Assembly (NCBI RefSeq): GCF_003347605.1
Contig: NZ_QDFZ01000006.1
Span: forward strand, 210,881 to 274,880
Reading direction: 5' to 3'
Length of the DNA stretch: 64,000 nucleotides
Source of the DNA: Chryseobacterium sp. KLBC 52
GTDB lineage: Bacteria > Bacteroidota > Bacteroidia > Flavobacteriales > Weeksellaceae
Shown here piece by piece: positions 8,381 through 17,423 of this stretch. A model generated the notes under the pieces. It was not told the DNA's origin. It searched no databases and saw only the letters and a program-made list of their open reading frames with translations. Position 1 is the stretch's first letter; every line of letters begins with the position of its first letter. Position numbers and translations under genes: made by a program.

Positions 8381-8571
8381 GGATAAAACAGCTTAATACA
8401 GAAAAGACTGTTTCTATTACAGCGATTTTAAAATATTCTTTTTAGAAAAAAACCTGAAAATAATATTGTTGAAATAGAAAGCTTCATGGAGATGTTTGTT
8501 TGATGTTTCCTTAGTAAAAACAGCTGTGGCTCTTATTGAATTACATTAAGGAAAAATTGTTACTTCAAACA

Positions 8572-9738
8572 TTATTTCACCGTTTTTTCAAATCTGTTAA
8601 TGACTTTGTACTTTTTGTCTTTGATAACAATTTCATAATTTCCCTTATCCAGGATTAAAAAACGACTGTCTTGGGAAGTATTGAGTTCAATGATATCAGC
8701 AGGAATTCCTTCTTTTTTAAATTCACCTTTTCTATAAGCAAAAACCAAAACCGGATAACTGGAAACTTTAGAATCTGGAATTTTATAAAACTTTCGGTTT
8801 TCACTCAACATCCAATCTGGTCTGCCTTTGATATATTTTGTAACAGGATGAATGATTTTAATATCAGTATACAACTCTTTGTCTTCCCCATTGTATATTC
8901 CCTGATTTTCATCTTTTAAAACAACAGGAACCTTATTATTTGTCAATCTTAAAAGCGGTTCATTATACTTCAGGTTACTTTTTTCAGAAAACTGAGTCTG
9001 ATCAATGGTAAACGGATTCACACCTGTTAAGTCTGATAATCTTCCCGCCATTGTTTTCTCCCAGGATTTATGAACACCTTCATAAGCGTGCTGGTAACCG
9101 CAGTAGATGAGATATTTGCCTCCTTTATTTTTCTGCATAAAATCGAAGATATTTTTTGCTTCTCCAATTTCTCTTTCTTTGTTATTTCCTTCTGCTTCGT
9201 AGGGGAAAAGTGTAAATCCAATTTTCAAAGCATGGTAGATAAAATTTCCGAATTCCGGTTCTTTGGAGTAATATCCGCTACTGAGAGTAGCAAATTTTGC
9301 AGTATTTAAAGAATCACTTGCTAAAGTTTCGAGTCCCAAATATCTGTAGCCTTTGTCATACAACCCTTGAAGTAAGGAAGAGGCAAAATTTCTATGACTG
9401 GCATTATGATGAGCTTCGTTAATAATGATAATCTGCTCATTAACAGCTCTTTCCAAGATATAATCTTTTGCATTGACAGGGATTAATTTTGTGTATCTCA
9501 GGCTATCTGCAGTACTCAACTTTTTTACACGTCCAAAAGTCTCATCCCAACTTTCCAATGCCGGTTTATATTGTCCGCTTATTGAGTAGTATGTTGCTGC
9601 CATCTGGCTTCTCCAGGATTGACCTTGGGTGGAATCTGCCATCTTTTTTTTGATATCATCTGTAAACCAGTAAGGGTTTTCCTGGCCATAGCCTATTATG
9701 CTTAACAAGAGTAAAGCCAGTGAATAAGGGAGTTTCAT
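8572..9738 (-). CDS. Exported EreA/ChaN-like fold protein
   Basis: 388 aa with a signal peptide (MKLPYSLALLLLSIIGYGQ). The core has IIIINEAHHNASHR (E108, H110, H111, H115) followed by YLGLETL (about 134-139) and CGYQHAYEG (about 213). This order of Glu-His / Glu-Thr / His blocks is seen in the erythromycin esterase-like and ChaN haem-binding superfamily. The C-terminal third (from about 280) has no clear domain. A periplasmic hydrolase or haem-related role is inference. It does not look like a resistance determinant by context. Confidence 0.6.
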   Translation of the reverse strand: MKLPYSLALLLLSIIGYGQENPYWFTDDIKKKMADSTQGQSWRSQMAATYYSISGQYKPALESWDETFGRVKKLSTADSLRYTKLIPVNAKDYILERAVNEQIIIINEAHHNASHRNFASSLLQGLYDKGYRYLGLETLASDSLNTAKFATLSSGYYSKEPEFGNFIYHALKIGFTLFPYEAEGNNKEREIGEAKNIFDFMQKNKGGKYLIYCGYQHAYEGVHKSWEKTMAGRLSDLTGVNPFTIDQTQFSEKSNLKYNEPLLRLTNNKVPVVLKDENQGIYNGEDKELYTDIKIIHPVTKYIKGRPDWMLSENRKFYKIPDSKVSSYPVLVFAYRKGEFKKEGIPADIIELNTSQDSRFLILDKGNYEIVIKDKKYKVINRFEKTVK

Positions 9739-9826
9739 GTATATTTAGTTTTTGATTGATAATTGTCATCCGATAAGCTACAAATTCAGAGCCAACAGCC
9801 TAAGAGGCCTGGCTCAAATCATTTCT

Positions 9827-10357
9827 TTATAAATTATTTGCAAATTTTGATTTATTTACAGTTACTTTATTCTTAAAAGCTTTATAAATATAGTATTGGT
9901 TGATATTATTCTGAGTAATCAAAATAGGTTCAGCATTATCCTCAATTACAATTTTAGAATATCCCAGATCTGATGAAAAGGCATTTGAGTTCCATGAATA
10001 ATACAATTCAACGGCTTTAATTTTATCAAAATCTATTTTTCTCTCTTTTTGGCTCTGTTTATCCAATACGATGATTTGCTTTTCTAAAGGATCAATTTTA
10101 ACTTCTTCCCTTAAATTTCGCAAATAATATTTTTTTCTGATTATTGCTGTTCCCAAAAAGAGATAAGTAAGAAAAGAAAACAGTAAAACCGGAACAGCAA
10201 ATGAAAATATTTTTGATAATGAAAGTTCATTCCAGTCCAGAATCATTTTACGTACAATAGCACCAGAAATAAAAACAGTAAAACACAGATAAAAATACCC
10301 CAATATCAAATTGCCTACAATTTTATTCTTTTTATACTCAAATTCCATTTTTAACAA
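9827..10357 (-). CDS. Small membrane protein with two helices and a PH-like C-terminus
   Basis: 176 aa. Two membrane segments (about 14-36 and 50-72) are followed by a soluble part rich in beta strands (KIDPLEKQIIVLDKQ, KIKAVELYYSW), the layout of bacterial PH-like domain proteins. I cannot name the family. It is 29 bp downstream of the thioesterase gene on the same strand and may be cotranscribed with it. Confidence 0.6.
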   Translation of the reverse strand: MLKMEFEYKKNKIVGNLILGYFYLCFTVFISGAIVRKMILDWNELSLSKIFSFAVPVLLFSFLTYLFLGTAIIRKKYYLRNLREEVKIDPLEKQIIVLDKQSQKERKIDFDKIKAVELYYSWNSNAFSSDLGYSKIVIEDNAEPILITQNNINQYYIYKAFKNKVTVNKSKFANNL

Positions 10358-10386
10358 GTTAAAATTGTTTTACTCTACACCTTGTT

Positions 10387-10776
10387 CTAATTAAAAAACT
10401 TCTCCAGCCAGTCGTTTTCCAGGCGTTTTATTTTTTTGGTTTCAGGATCAAACAGAATCCAAAGCGTACTTGAGTCTACCACAAGTTCGTCATTGCAATA
10501 GAATTCAACTTTTCTTGGCTGCTTGGCTCCTTCGGGAGTCAGAGGATAGGTTCTTACCGTAATGATATCACCCAGATAAACCTGTTTTTTATATCGGATA
10601 TGATGATCCAGAAGCATCCAGGCATCGTTTACATATTCTGTTTGTTGTTTCAGAAGATCCCAATGCTCTGCAGCTGCTTCTTCCACCCAATGCACATATT
10701 GTACATTGTTTACATGGTTGTTCTGATCAATATGATCTTCTGTTACTTTGATCTGTTTTTCGTACATTAAATTCAT
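10387..10776 (-). CDS. Hotdog-fold acyl-CoA thioesterase
   Basis: 129 aa, typical of the 4-hydroxybenzoyl-CoA thioesterase/YbgC family. The N-terminal VTEDHIDQNNHVNNVQYVHW block holds the conserved Asp and the HVNN(V/A)-Y helix start. Substrate unknown; medium-length acyl-CoA or acyl-ACP is usual for the family. The first ATG (10776) is kept because a -7 box lies 17 bp upstream; an internal ATG at 10767 would also fit. Confidence 0.85.
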   Translation of the reverse strand: MNLMYEKQIKVTEDHIDQNNHVNNVQYVHWVEEAAAEHWDLLKQQTEYVNDAWMLLDHHIRYKKQVYLGDIITVRTYPLTPEGAKQPRKVEFYCNDELVVDSSTLWILFDPETKKIKRLENDWLEKFFN

Positions 10777-10793
10777 TCTGCTGAAAGTTTACT

Positions 10794-10801
10794 CAAATGT
10801 A
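10794..10801 (-). promoter_or_regulatory. -7 box of the thioesterase gene
   Basis: TACATTTG on the minus strand, 17 bp before the ATG. Confidence 0.55.
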
Positions 10802-10848
10802 TCATTTTAAAACAAAACTTTCTTCACTCAATCCCACACTTTTATGCA

Positions 10849-10881
10849 TAAAAAAACGGAATCATAAGTTCTGATTCCGTT
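10849..10881 (-). terminator. Terminator of the Skp-like gene
   Basis: Ten-base arms AACGGAATCA (10855-10864) and TGATTCCGTT (10872-10881), then a T-run when read on the minus strand. Confidence 0.85.
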
Positions 10882-10905
10882 ACAATATTCAGTATATTGA
10901 ATTTC

Positions 10906-11478
10906 TTATTTAGATTTTCCAGCAGATTTTGCAGGCGTTGCTGTAGCTCCTAATTTAGTTTTTACAAGTGCTGTGATATCTTCACTTCCATCGTTGTACA
11001 CAAGATTATTAGCTTCCTGGGATGCAATATCAAAAACATAATTGATACTTCTTTCTTTAGCAGCCGCAGAAATAGCAGCTTTTACTTTTTGCTGAAGCGG
11101 AGTAAACAATTCATTTTGTTTTGCAGAAATATCTTTAGCAGCCTGTGTTCTCGATTCTTCAATTTTTTTACCCAGAGTCTGTAATTCTGTTTGTGCTGCA
11201 ATAAGTTCTTTAGTTACTGCTTCTTTGTTAGCTTCACTAAGAGTTTTTTCTTTATCCTGTGCTGCTTTCAGTTTGGTCTGATAATCACCGATTAACTTTT
11301 CAATTTCAGTCTGTTTGGTTTTTGTCAGGTTATCCACAGTTGCACTTATTGTTTTTACTTCAGGTAAACTTGCAAAAATATCATCAGTATTCACACTTCC
11401 AATCTTTTGTTGGGCTTTTGCAGCATTTGCTGTAAGGGTTAATCCTAATGTAATAAAAAGTACTTTAATTAAATTCAT
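10906..11478 (-). CDS. OmpH/Skp-family periplasmic chaperone
   Basis: 190 aa with a signal peptide ending ANAAKAQ (about residue 23). The mature part starts with a short strand (KIGSVNTDDIFASLP), continues as a long Lys/Glu/Gln-rich coiled coil (about 45-115) and returns to a strand (INYVFDIA), the Skp jellyfish layout. Skp holds unfolded outer membrane proteins in the periplasm. The C-terminal tail (ATPAKSAGKSK) is low complexity. It is a single-gene unit with its own promoter and terminator, not beside bamA here. Confidence 0.85.
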   Translation of the reverse strand: MNLIKVLFITLGLTLTANAAKAQQKIGSVNTDDIFASLPEVKTISATVDNLTKTKQTEIEKLIGDYQTKLKAAQDKEKTLSEANKEAVTKELIAAQTELQTLGKKIEESRTQAAKDISAKQNELFTPLQQKVKAAISAAAKERSINYVFDIASQEANNLVYNDGSEDITALVKTKLGATATPAKSAGKSK

Positions 11479-11501
11479 TTGTAATAATATTTTTTCAGCC
11501 C

Positions 11502-11509
11502 CAAATATA
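11502..11509 (-). promoter_or_regulatory. -7 box of the Skp-like gene
   Basis: TATATTTG on the minus strand, 23 bp before the ATG. Confidence 0.6.
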
Positions 11510-11599
11510 ATTCAAATTTCAATTACTTATCATGTCGTATTTATTTCTTTAGTATTTTGAAATATTTACAGCACAAAAAGAGGCCAAAACAGCTTTAAA

Positions 11600-11633
11600 C
11601 AAAAGAAAAACCTCCCCACAGACGAGAAGGTTT
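11600..11633 (-). terminator. Terminator of the aceB-aceA operon
   Basis: AAACCTCCCC (11608-11617) pairs with GAGAAGGTTT (11624-11633), ten pairs including two G-U. A T-run follows on the minus strand. Confidence 0.75.
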
Positions 11634-11658
11634 CACATCAAAAAAATATGGAAAATAA

Positions 11659-12939
11659 CTAATGGAATTGTGCCGTTTCTGTAGAATCTTTCATTGCCAC
11701 TGTAGCTGAAGAGCCGTTGGTAACAATATTCTGCACCTCATCAAAATAACCAGTTCCTACAAAAGACTGATGTTTTACCGCTCTGAATCCTTTCTGCTGC
11801 AATGCAAACTCACGCTCCTGAAGTTCAGAATATCCGGCCATTCCTCTTTCTTTATAAGCTAATGCCAGTTCAAACATAGCCGTATTTAATGCATGGAATC
11901 CTGCAAGGGTAATAAACTGGAATTTGTATCCCATTTTAGCCAGCTCCTCGCGGAAAGTCGACATTTCTTCCACACTCAGCTTTGCTGCCCAATTGAACGA
12001 AGGCGAACAGTTATAAGCCAGCATTTTTCCCGGGAATTTCGCATGAATTCCTTCTGCAAATCTTCTGGCCTGCTCCAGATCAGGATTCGAGGTTTCCATC
12101 CAGATCAGGTCTGCGTAGGGTGCATAAGACAGACCTCTGTCGATGCCTTGTTCTACTCCATTTCTTACCACGTAAAATCCTTCGGAAGTTCTTTCTCCTG
12201 TCACGAACTTCTTGTCTCTGTCATCAATATCAGAAGTCAGTAAATCTGCTGCATCCGCATCTGTTCTTGCAATTATAAGGCTTGGAACACCTAATACATC
12301 GGCAGCCAGACGTGCTGCAATCAGTTTATTTACTGCTTCCTGAGTAGGCACCAATACTTTTCCGCCTAAATGTCCACATTTTTTGGCAGAAGAAAGCTGA
12401 TCTTCAAAATGGACACCAGCTGCTCCTGCTTCAATCATCTGTTTCATCAGTTCAAAAGCATTCAGATTACCTCCAAAGCCCGCTTCAGCGTCTGCAATGA
12501 TAGGCACAAGATATTCTTTATTTCCTGTGCCGCTTACAGACTGCACCTGATCCGCTCTCAATAAGGCATTATTAATTTTCTTTACCACAGCAGGCACTGA
12601 ATTGGCCGGATACAATGACTGATCAGGATACATCTCCCCAGATAGATTGGCATCTGCAGCCACCTGCCATCCTGAAAGATATATGGCTTCCAGCCCGGCA
12701 TCCACTTCCTGTACCGCCTGATTACCCGTTAATGCACCAAGTCCTGCCACATAATCCTGAGTATTCAGTTTATCCCAGAATTTTTTTGACATTTCTGTCG
12801 CAATAGTGTAGTCAATGGTATAAGAACCTCGAAGTTTTAAAACTTCTTCTGCTGTATAAGGTCTTTTTACACCGTTCCAACGTGGATTCGTCAGCCAATC
12901 TTGTTCAATAGCCTGGATCTGTTCTTGTCTTGTTTTCAT
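11659..12939 (-). CDS. aceA: Isocitrate lyase
   Basis: 426 aa, normal for bacterial AceA. It has the catalytic signature KKCGHLGGK with the essential Cys at 188, and the Mg-binding ADAEAGFGG block (150-157). It splits isocitrate into glyoxylate and succinate, the first step of the glyoxylate shunt, which allows growth on acetate and fatty acids. It is downstream of aceB on the same strand (115-bp gap without a terminator), so it is probably read from the aceB promoter under the divergent ScfR-type regulator. Confidence 0.97.
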   Translation of the reverse strand: MKTRQEQIQAIEQDWLTNPRWNGVKRPYTAEEVLKLRGSYTIDYTIATEMSKKFWDKLNTQDYVAGLGALTGNQAVQEVDAGLEAIYLSGWQVAADANLSGEMYPDQSLYPANSVPAVVKKINNALLRADQVQSVSGTGNKEYLVPIIADAEAGFGGNLNAFELMKQMIEAGAAGVHFEDQLSSAKKCGHLGGKVLVPTQEAVNKLIAARLAADVLGVPSLIIARTDADAADLLTSDIDDRDKKFVTGERTSEGFYVVRNGVEQGIDRGLSYAPYADLIWMETSNPDLEQARRFAEGIHAKFPGKMLAYNCSPSFNWAAKLSVEEMSTFREELAKMGYKFQFITLAGFHALNTAMFELALAYKERGMAGYSELQEREFALQQKGFRAVKHQSFVGTGYFDEVQNIVTNGSSATVAMKDSTETAQFH

Positions 12940-13054
12940 AATATTTGGATTTTGTTTGATTAGATTTTGGGGTTCGGGTTACGAGGTTCGGAGGTTCGGA
13001 GGTACGAGATATGATTCTCAAACTTTCGGACACTTCTACTCTCTCACTCTCCAA

Positions 13055-14629
13055 CTAGATAAAAGGGTATGCTTTAAGGGTTAGAAATTCTTCAAAATTT
13101 TCACAGAAAATCAATTCATTGAAAAGTTCTTTGGCAAGATTGAATTTTCCATTCTGGAAACGGGTTTCTCCTACATACTTTTCAATATTGTCCATTTCTT
13201 CTTTTTCCCACTGCAACACCATACTTCGGGTTAATGTTCTATCATCACTCAATACAGCTTCGTTCTTCAGCCATTGCCAGATTTGTGTTCTTGAAATCTC
13301 CGCAGTAGCTGCATCTTCCATCAGATTATAAATGGCGGCTGCGCCAGTTCCCATCAGCCAGCTTTCCAGGTAAAGAATTCCTACATTGATATTTTTTCGG
13401 ACTCCTTTTTCGGTAATATCTCCTTTGGGGATTTCCAGCAGCTGGCTTTCTGTTATATGGTATTCAAATTTTTTATCGACCTGGTTTTTAGAAGTCATAT
13501 ACTGGTCAAAAATTTCTTTTGCTACAGGTACCAATGCCGGATGTGCTACCCAGGTTCCATCATGACCGTTTTTCACTTCCCTTTCTTTGTCATTTCTTAC
13601 TTTTTCAAAAGCCTTTCTATTGGCTTCGTCATCGTCTTTTACAGGAATCTGAGCTGCCATTCCACCGATTGCATGTACATTTCTTTTATGACAGATTTCG
13701 ATCACTCTTTTTGAATAAGCACTCATAAAAGGAGAGGTCATGGTCACCTGATCTCTGTCCGGAACAATAAATTCGGGAAGGTTTCTGAATTTTTTAATGT
13801 AGGAGAAAATATAATCCCATCTTCCGCAATTCAATCCTGCGCTGTGTTCTTTTAATTCAAATAAAATTTCATCAATCTGAAATGATGCGGTAATGGTTTC
13901 TATTAAAACAGTAGCTTTAATAGTTCCCTCCGAAATTCCAAGGTAGTTTTGTGCAAAAACAAAAACCTCATTCCACCAGCGGGCTTCTTTATAGTGTTCT
14001 AATTTCGGAAGGTAAAAATAAGGGCCACTCCCGTTTTCCAAAAGCTGTTTTGCATTTCTGAAAAAATAGATTCCAAAATCAGTCAGTGATCCGGAAGCTT
14101 TTTCTCCGTTGATTTCAATATGTTTTTCCGGAAGATGAAGCCCTCTTGGACGAACCTGTAAAACAGCCGTTTTTTCATTAAGAGTGTACGCTTTTCCTTT
14201 TTCGTTAACAAAATCTATCTTTCGGTTAATAGCATCAGAAAGATTAATCTGTCCCTGGATACAGTTTTCCCAAACCGGCGAACTGCTGTCTTCAAAATCG
14301 GCCATAAACGTAGAAGCACCGGAATTCAGGGCATTGATAATCATTTTGCGATCAACAGGGCCGGTAATTTCTACTCTTCTATCCAACATATCTTCAGGAA
14401 GTGGAGCACATACCCAATTTCCTTTTCGGATCTCTGCTGTTTCTTTCAAGAACTCAGGAAGATTACCTCTATCAAAATTTTGCTGTGTCTTTTTTCTTTC
14501 TTCTAAAAGTTCAAGTCTTTTATGATTAAAGTTCTGATGAAGCGAAATCAGAAAATCTGTCAAATCGGTAGTAAATATTTCCTCAAACTGCTTCTGCGAC
14601 TTTATTTCTAACTGAGTCTTGGTTTCCAT
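13055..14629 (-). CDS. aceB: Malate synthase A
   Basis: 524 aa when started at METKTQLEIKS (14629). A longer frame to 14680 exists but would begin inside the promoter and first palindrome region. The sequence shows the malate synthase A blocks (VRPRGLHLPEKH, DFEDSSSP, GRWDYIFSYIK, DGTWVAHPAL). It condenses glyoxylate with acetyl-CoA to malate. With aceA it forms the full glyoxylate shunt in one operon. A -7 box lies at 14658-14665, with a candidate operator just upstream. Confidence 0.96.
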   Translation of the reverse strand: METKTQLEIKSQKQFEEIFTTDLTDFLISLHQNFNHKRLELLEERKKTQQNFDRGNLPEFLKETAEIRKGNWVCAPLPEDMLDRRVEITGPVDRKMIINALNSGASTFMADFEDSSSPVWENCIQGQINLSDAINRKIDFVNEKGKAYTLNEKTAVLQVRPRGLHLPEKHIEINGEKASGSLTDFGIYFFRNAKQLLENGSGPYFYLPKLEHYKEARWWNEVFVFAQNYLGISEGTIKATVLIETITASFQIDEILFELKEHSAGLNCGRWDYIFSYIKKFRNLPEFIVPDRDQVTMTSPFMSAYSKRVIEICHKRNVHAIGGMAAQIPVKDDDEANRKAFEKVRNDKEREVKNGHDGTWVAHPALVPVAKEIFDQYMTSKNQVDKKFEYHITESQLLEIPKGDITEKGVRKNINVGILYLESWLMGTGAAAIYNLMEDAATAEISRTQIWQWLKNEAVLSDDRTLTRSMVLQWEKEEMDNIEKYVGETRFQNGKFNLAKELFNELIFCENFEEFLTLKAYPFI

Positions 14630-14657
14630 AACATATTGATTTTGTGATTTGATATTA

Positions 14658-14665
14658 CAAACATA
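14658..14665 (-). promoter_or_regulatory. -7 box of aceB-aceA
   Basis: TATGTTTG on the minus strand, 28 bp before the aceB start at 14629. The palindrome at 14684-14699 covers the -33 region of this promoter. Confidence 0.6.
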
Positions 14666-14683
14666 AATAAAAATTTTCACAAA

Positions 14684-14699
14684 TAGCGAACGTTCGCTA
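14684..14699. promoter_or_regulatory. Candidate operator 1 of the ScfR-type regulator
   Basis: TAGCGAACGTTCGCTA is a perfect 16-base palindrome in the divergent aceB / regulator promoter region. It shares a core with operator 2: GCGAA, a short spacer, TCGC. Confidence 0.65.
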
Positions 14700-14718
14700 A
14701 ATTTATTTAAAAATTATT

Positions 14719-14734
14719 ATGCGAATAATCGCAT
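14719..14734. promoter_or_regulatory. Candidate operator 2 of the ScfR-type regulator
   Basis: ATGCGAATAATCGCAT has perfect 6-base arms (ATGCGA / TCGCAT). Its centre is 35 bp from that of operator 1, and it lies just upstream of the regulator's own -7 box, which suggests autoregulation. Confidence 0.6.
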
Positions 14735-14743
14735 CTAATTATT

Positions 14744-14751
14744 TATATTTG
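14744..14751 (+). promoter_or_regulatory. -7 box of the ScfR-type regulator
   Basis: TATATTTG, ending 4 bp before the ATG at 14756, so the mRNA would be leaderless. Confidence 0.55.
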
Positions 14752-14755
14752 AGTA

Positions 14756-16237
14756 ATGAATTCAGAAAGCGACTTTATCAAAACAGTTTTCGGGCTAAAA
14801 CTGAAGCAGCAGAGACAAAAGAAAAACTGGTCTCTGCAGGACCTTGCTGTAAAGACAGGATTATCAAAATCTTACCTCAACGAAATTGAGAACGGAAAAA
14901 AATATCCCAAGCACGATAAAATTATTCAACTTTCTGAAGCACTCAGCTGTACTTTCGATGATCTGGTTTCTACCAAGCTGGATAAAAGCCTGGCTCCCTT
15001 CAACGAAATTCTTCAGTCTGATTTTTTCAAAGAAGTTCCTTTGGAGCTGTTTGGGATCAATAAGAATAACCTTATCAGCATTATCAGCGATGCTCCAAAA
15101 AAAGTAACGGCTTTCATCAATGCTCTGATCGAAATTTCTCAGAATTATAACCTTGGAAAAGAGAGATTTTATTTTGCCGTATTAAGGTCATTTCAGGAAT
15201 TGTACGATAATTATTTTCCGGAAATTGAGGAAAAAGTTGGTCTGTTTACCAAGGAAAATCACTTAAAAATCGGGAAAAGCCTGAAGTCTGACATTCTGGA
15301 GAAAATTCTTGCAGAAAAATTCAGTTACATCATTCAGTCTGAAGATTTTGAAAAATATGGAACCCTGGATAACCTGCGTTCTCTTTTTATTCCGGAGAAA
15401 AAACTTTTACTTCTGAATCAAAAACTGGAAAAGGATCAGAAAACTTTTATCCTTGCGAAAGAAATAGGGTTTAATGTTTTGGAATTAAAAAATCGTCCCA
15501 ATACGTATTCATGGCTGGATTTTGGAAGTTTTGAGGAAATTCTGAATAATTTTTATGCCTCTTATTTTGCAGGAGCTTTACTTATTTCAAAAGAACCTGT
15601 TATTGAAAAGACTTCGGAATTCTTCCAGCAAAATAAATGGGATCCTAAAAATTTCGAAAGTCTGATTAATAGCTTCACCCATTCACCTGAAACCTTCTAT
15701 TACCGCCTTACAAACATCCTTTCGGCTGAGATGGGAATCAAGGATCTTTTTTACTTATGCCTGGTAAAAAAGAAAAATTCAGATAAAATTCAGATTTTAA
15801 AAGAGCTGCATCTTAACCATCAACAGGCTCCTCACGCCAATGCAATGAACGAACATTACTGCAGAAGATGGATTGCGGTAAAAAATCTTGGTGATTTAAA
15901 AGAAAATGAAACCCTGACAGATGCTCAGATTTCTCACTATAAAGATCAGGGAATAAGCTATCTGGTAATTTCTACCTCACAAAAAAATCCTTTCTCAGAT
16001 GGAAGCAACAGAAGTTACTGCCTGGGCATTTTACTGAATTCTCAAACCATTAAAAAAATTGGGTTTATCAAATCTCCTTCTTTAAAAACCATTAATGTAG
16101 GGGTTACCTGCGAATCCTGCAGTATTGCGGATTGTGAAGTGAGGCAGGCACCGCCCGTAAGATTGGAAAAGGAACATTTTAATCTGAGTATGAAAAATTC
16201 TGTAGAGAAGATTAGAAAGACGTTTGAAGATGTTTAA
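14756..16237 (+). CDS. ScfR/RamB-type XRE regulator of the glyoxylate shunt
   Basis: 493 aa. Residues about 12-70 form an XRE helix-turn-helix (LKQQRQKKNWSLQDLA, then LSKSYLNEIENGKKYP). The C-terminus carries CESCSIADCEVRQAPP, the C-x2-C-x4-C-x2-R-x-PP pattern of short-chain fatty acyl-CoA regulators (DUF2083/ScfR), the group that includes RamB of Corynebacterium, which controls aceA and aceB. The length and divergent position next to aceB-aceA support the same job here. The effector is presumably an acyl-CoA (acetyl-CoA or propionyl-CoA); this is inferred. A -7 box and a palindrome lie immediately upstream. Confidence 0.85.
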   Translation: MNSESDFIKTVFGLKLKQQRQKKNWSLQDLAVKTGLSKSYLNEIENGKKYPKHDKIIQLSEALSCTFDDLVSTKLDKSLAPFNEILQSDFFKEVPLELFGINKNNLISIISDAPKKVTAFINALIEISQNYNLGKERFYFAVLRSFQELYDNYFPEIEEKVGLFTKENHLKIGKSLKSDILEKILAEKFSYIIQSEDFEKYGTLDNLRSLFIPEKKLLLLNQKLEKDQKTFILAKEIGFNVLELKNRPNTYSWLDFGSFEEILNNFYASYFAGALLISKEPVIEKTSEFFQQNKWDPKNFESLINSFTHSPETFYYRLTNILSAEMGIKDLFYLCLVKKKNSDKIQILKELHLNHQQAPHANAMNEHYCRRWIAVKNLGDLKENETLTDAQISHYKDQGISYLVISTSQKNPFSDGSNRSYCLGILLNSQTIKKIGFIKSPSLKTINVGVTCESCSIADCEVRQAPPVRLEKEHFNLSMKNSVEKIRKTFEDV

Positions 16238-16584
16238 ACGTGAATGGTGAATTGTCAATACGCTTCGCTTGTGAATTTTTATGTAAGGTGCGAGGTGCGG
16301 GATCCGGGTTTGTGAATAATCGATTTGCTTCTGATATTTACGGGTAGCTTATTTTTCTAAACGCGGAGTTTGCAAAGTTTCTATACTATTTATAACTTTT
16401 CCGATCGCTATGGCGTTTCACTCAGCAACAAAAAAATCCTTTCTCTGCTCAATGAAATGTCTTTGTGAACGATATACGAGATAAACTGACAAACCTTTGC
16501 GAACGTCATCATTAATAATAATTCACTATTGACTTTCCGAAGCAAAAATTGACAATTATTTTCATATCTTAGTAAAAACACACT
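16238..16584. other. Gene-free gap with degenerate repeats
   Basis: No ORF or RNA gene is seen. It contains a G-rich stretch (16285-16310) like that at 17255-17300, and degenerate pieces similar to the repeats at 5053-5237 and 5830-5850 (GGCGTTTCACT). Confidence 0.4.
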
Positions 16585-17238
16585 ATGATATTAGAGGTCT
16601 TGTTTCCGAACCGTTGCATTCACTGCAACAGAATCATCGATCCTGAACTTTTGGTATGCGATCTTTGCTTCAGCCAGATTCATTTTACCCATTACAATTA
16701 TTTTGAAAATAACCCTGTTAAGGAAAAATGCAGTTTATTATTTCCGGTTGAAAACGCGTTTGCTTTAATACAATTTGAAAAGGAAGGTTTAAGCAGAAAG
16801 ATTATTCACGATCTTAAATACAGGAACCGGGAAAAAACAGGCAAAATTCTGGCAGACTGGACTACAGATCGCCTTGATTTCAGAGATGAGAATCCTGATC
16901 TTTTAGTAAGTGTTCCGCTTCATCCAAGGAAACTCCGCGAGCGAGGATATAATCAACTTCATTTATTCACAGAAACATTATCAGAATTTTATGATATCCC
17001 GTTTGATCATGAATTAGTCAAAAGAAATCATTATTCCAAAGCTCAGGCATTAAAAGATAAGAAGCATAGATTGGAATCTACTCATATGTTCTCCATTACC
17101 CAATCTATTACCGGGAAGCATATTCTACTGATTGACGATGTTTTCACCACAGGAAATACGGTTTCATCAATTGCCTGGGAGATTTTAAATGCAGGGAATA
17201 ATAAAGTGAGTGTTTTGGTAATGGCTGAAGATGTTTGA
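16585..17238 (+). CDS. comF: ComF-family phosphoribosyltransferase-like protein
   Basis: 217 aa. The N-terminus has a CIHCNRI / CDLCF four-cysteine zinc knuckle (residues about 12-33). The C-terminus has the PRPP-binding signature LLIDDVFTTGNTVSS (about 178-192). ComF proteins are linked to DNA uptake and recombination; the enzymatic activity is unproven in most species. No other competence gene is nearby. Confidence 0.9.
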   Translation: MILEVLFPNRCIHCNRIIDPELLVCDLCFSQIHFTHYNYFENNPVKEKCSLLFPVENAFALIQFEKEGLSRKIIHDLKYRNREKTGKILADWTTDRLDFRDENPDLLVSVPLHPRKLRERGYNQLHLFTETLSEFYDIPFDHELVKRNHYSKAQALKDKKHRLESTHMFSITQSITGKHILLIDDVFTTGNTVSSIAWEILNAGNNKVSVLVMAEDV

Positions 17239-17423
17239 TACAAGTTTCAGGGAGCGAGGTCCGAGTTCCGGGCTGGTGAGATGCAGGATGCGAGGTGTGG
17301 AGATCATCTTCAAAAATATTCTCAAAATCTACAACTCTCCCACTCTAAAACACTCTCACTCTCTTACTCAATCCATTTTCATGATTCAATTCTTTTTCCT
17401 AATTTTCCGGAAACTACACAACT

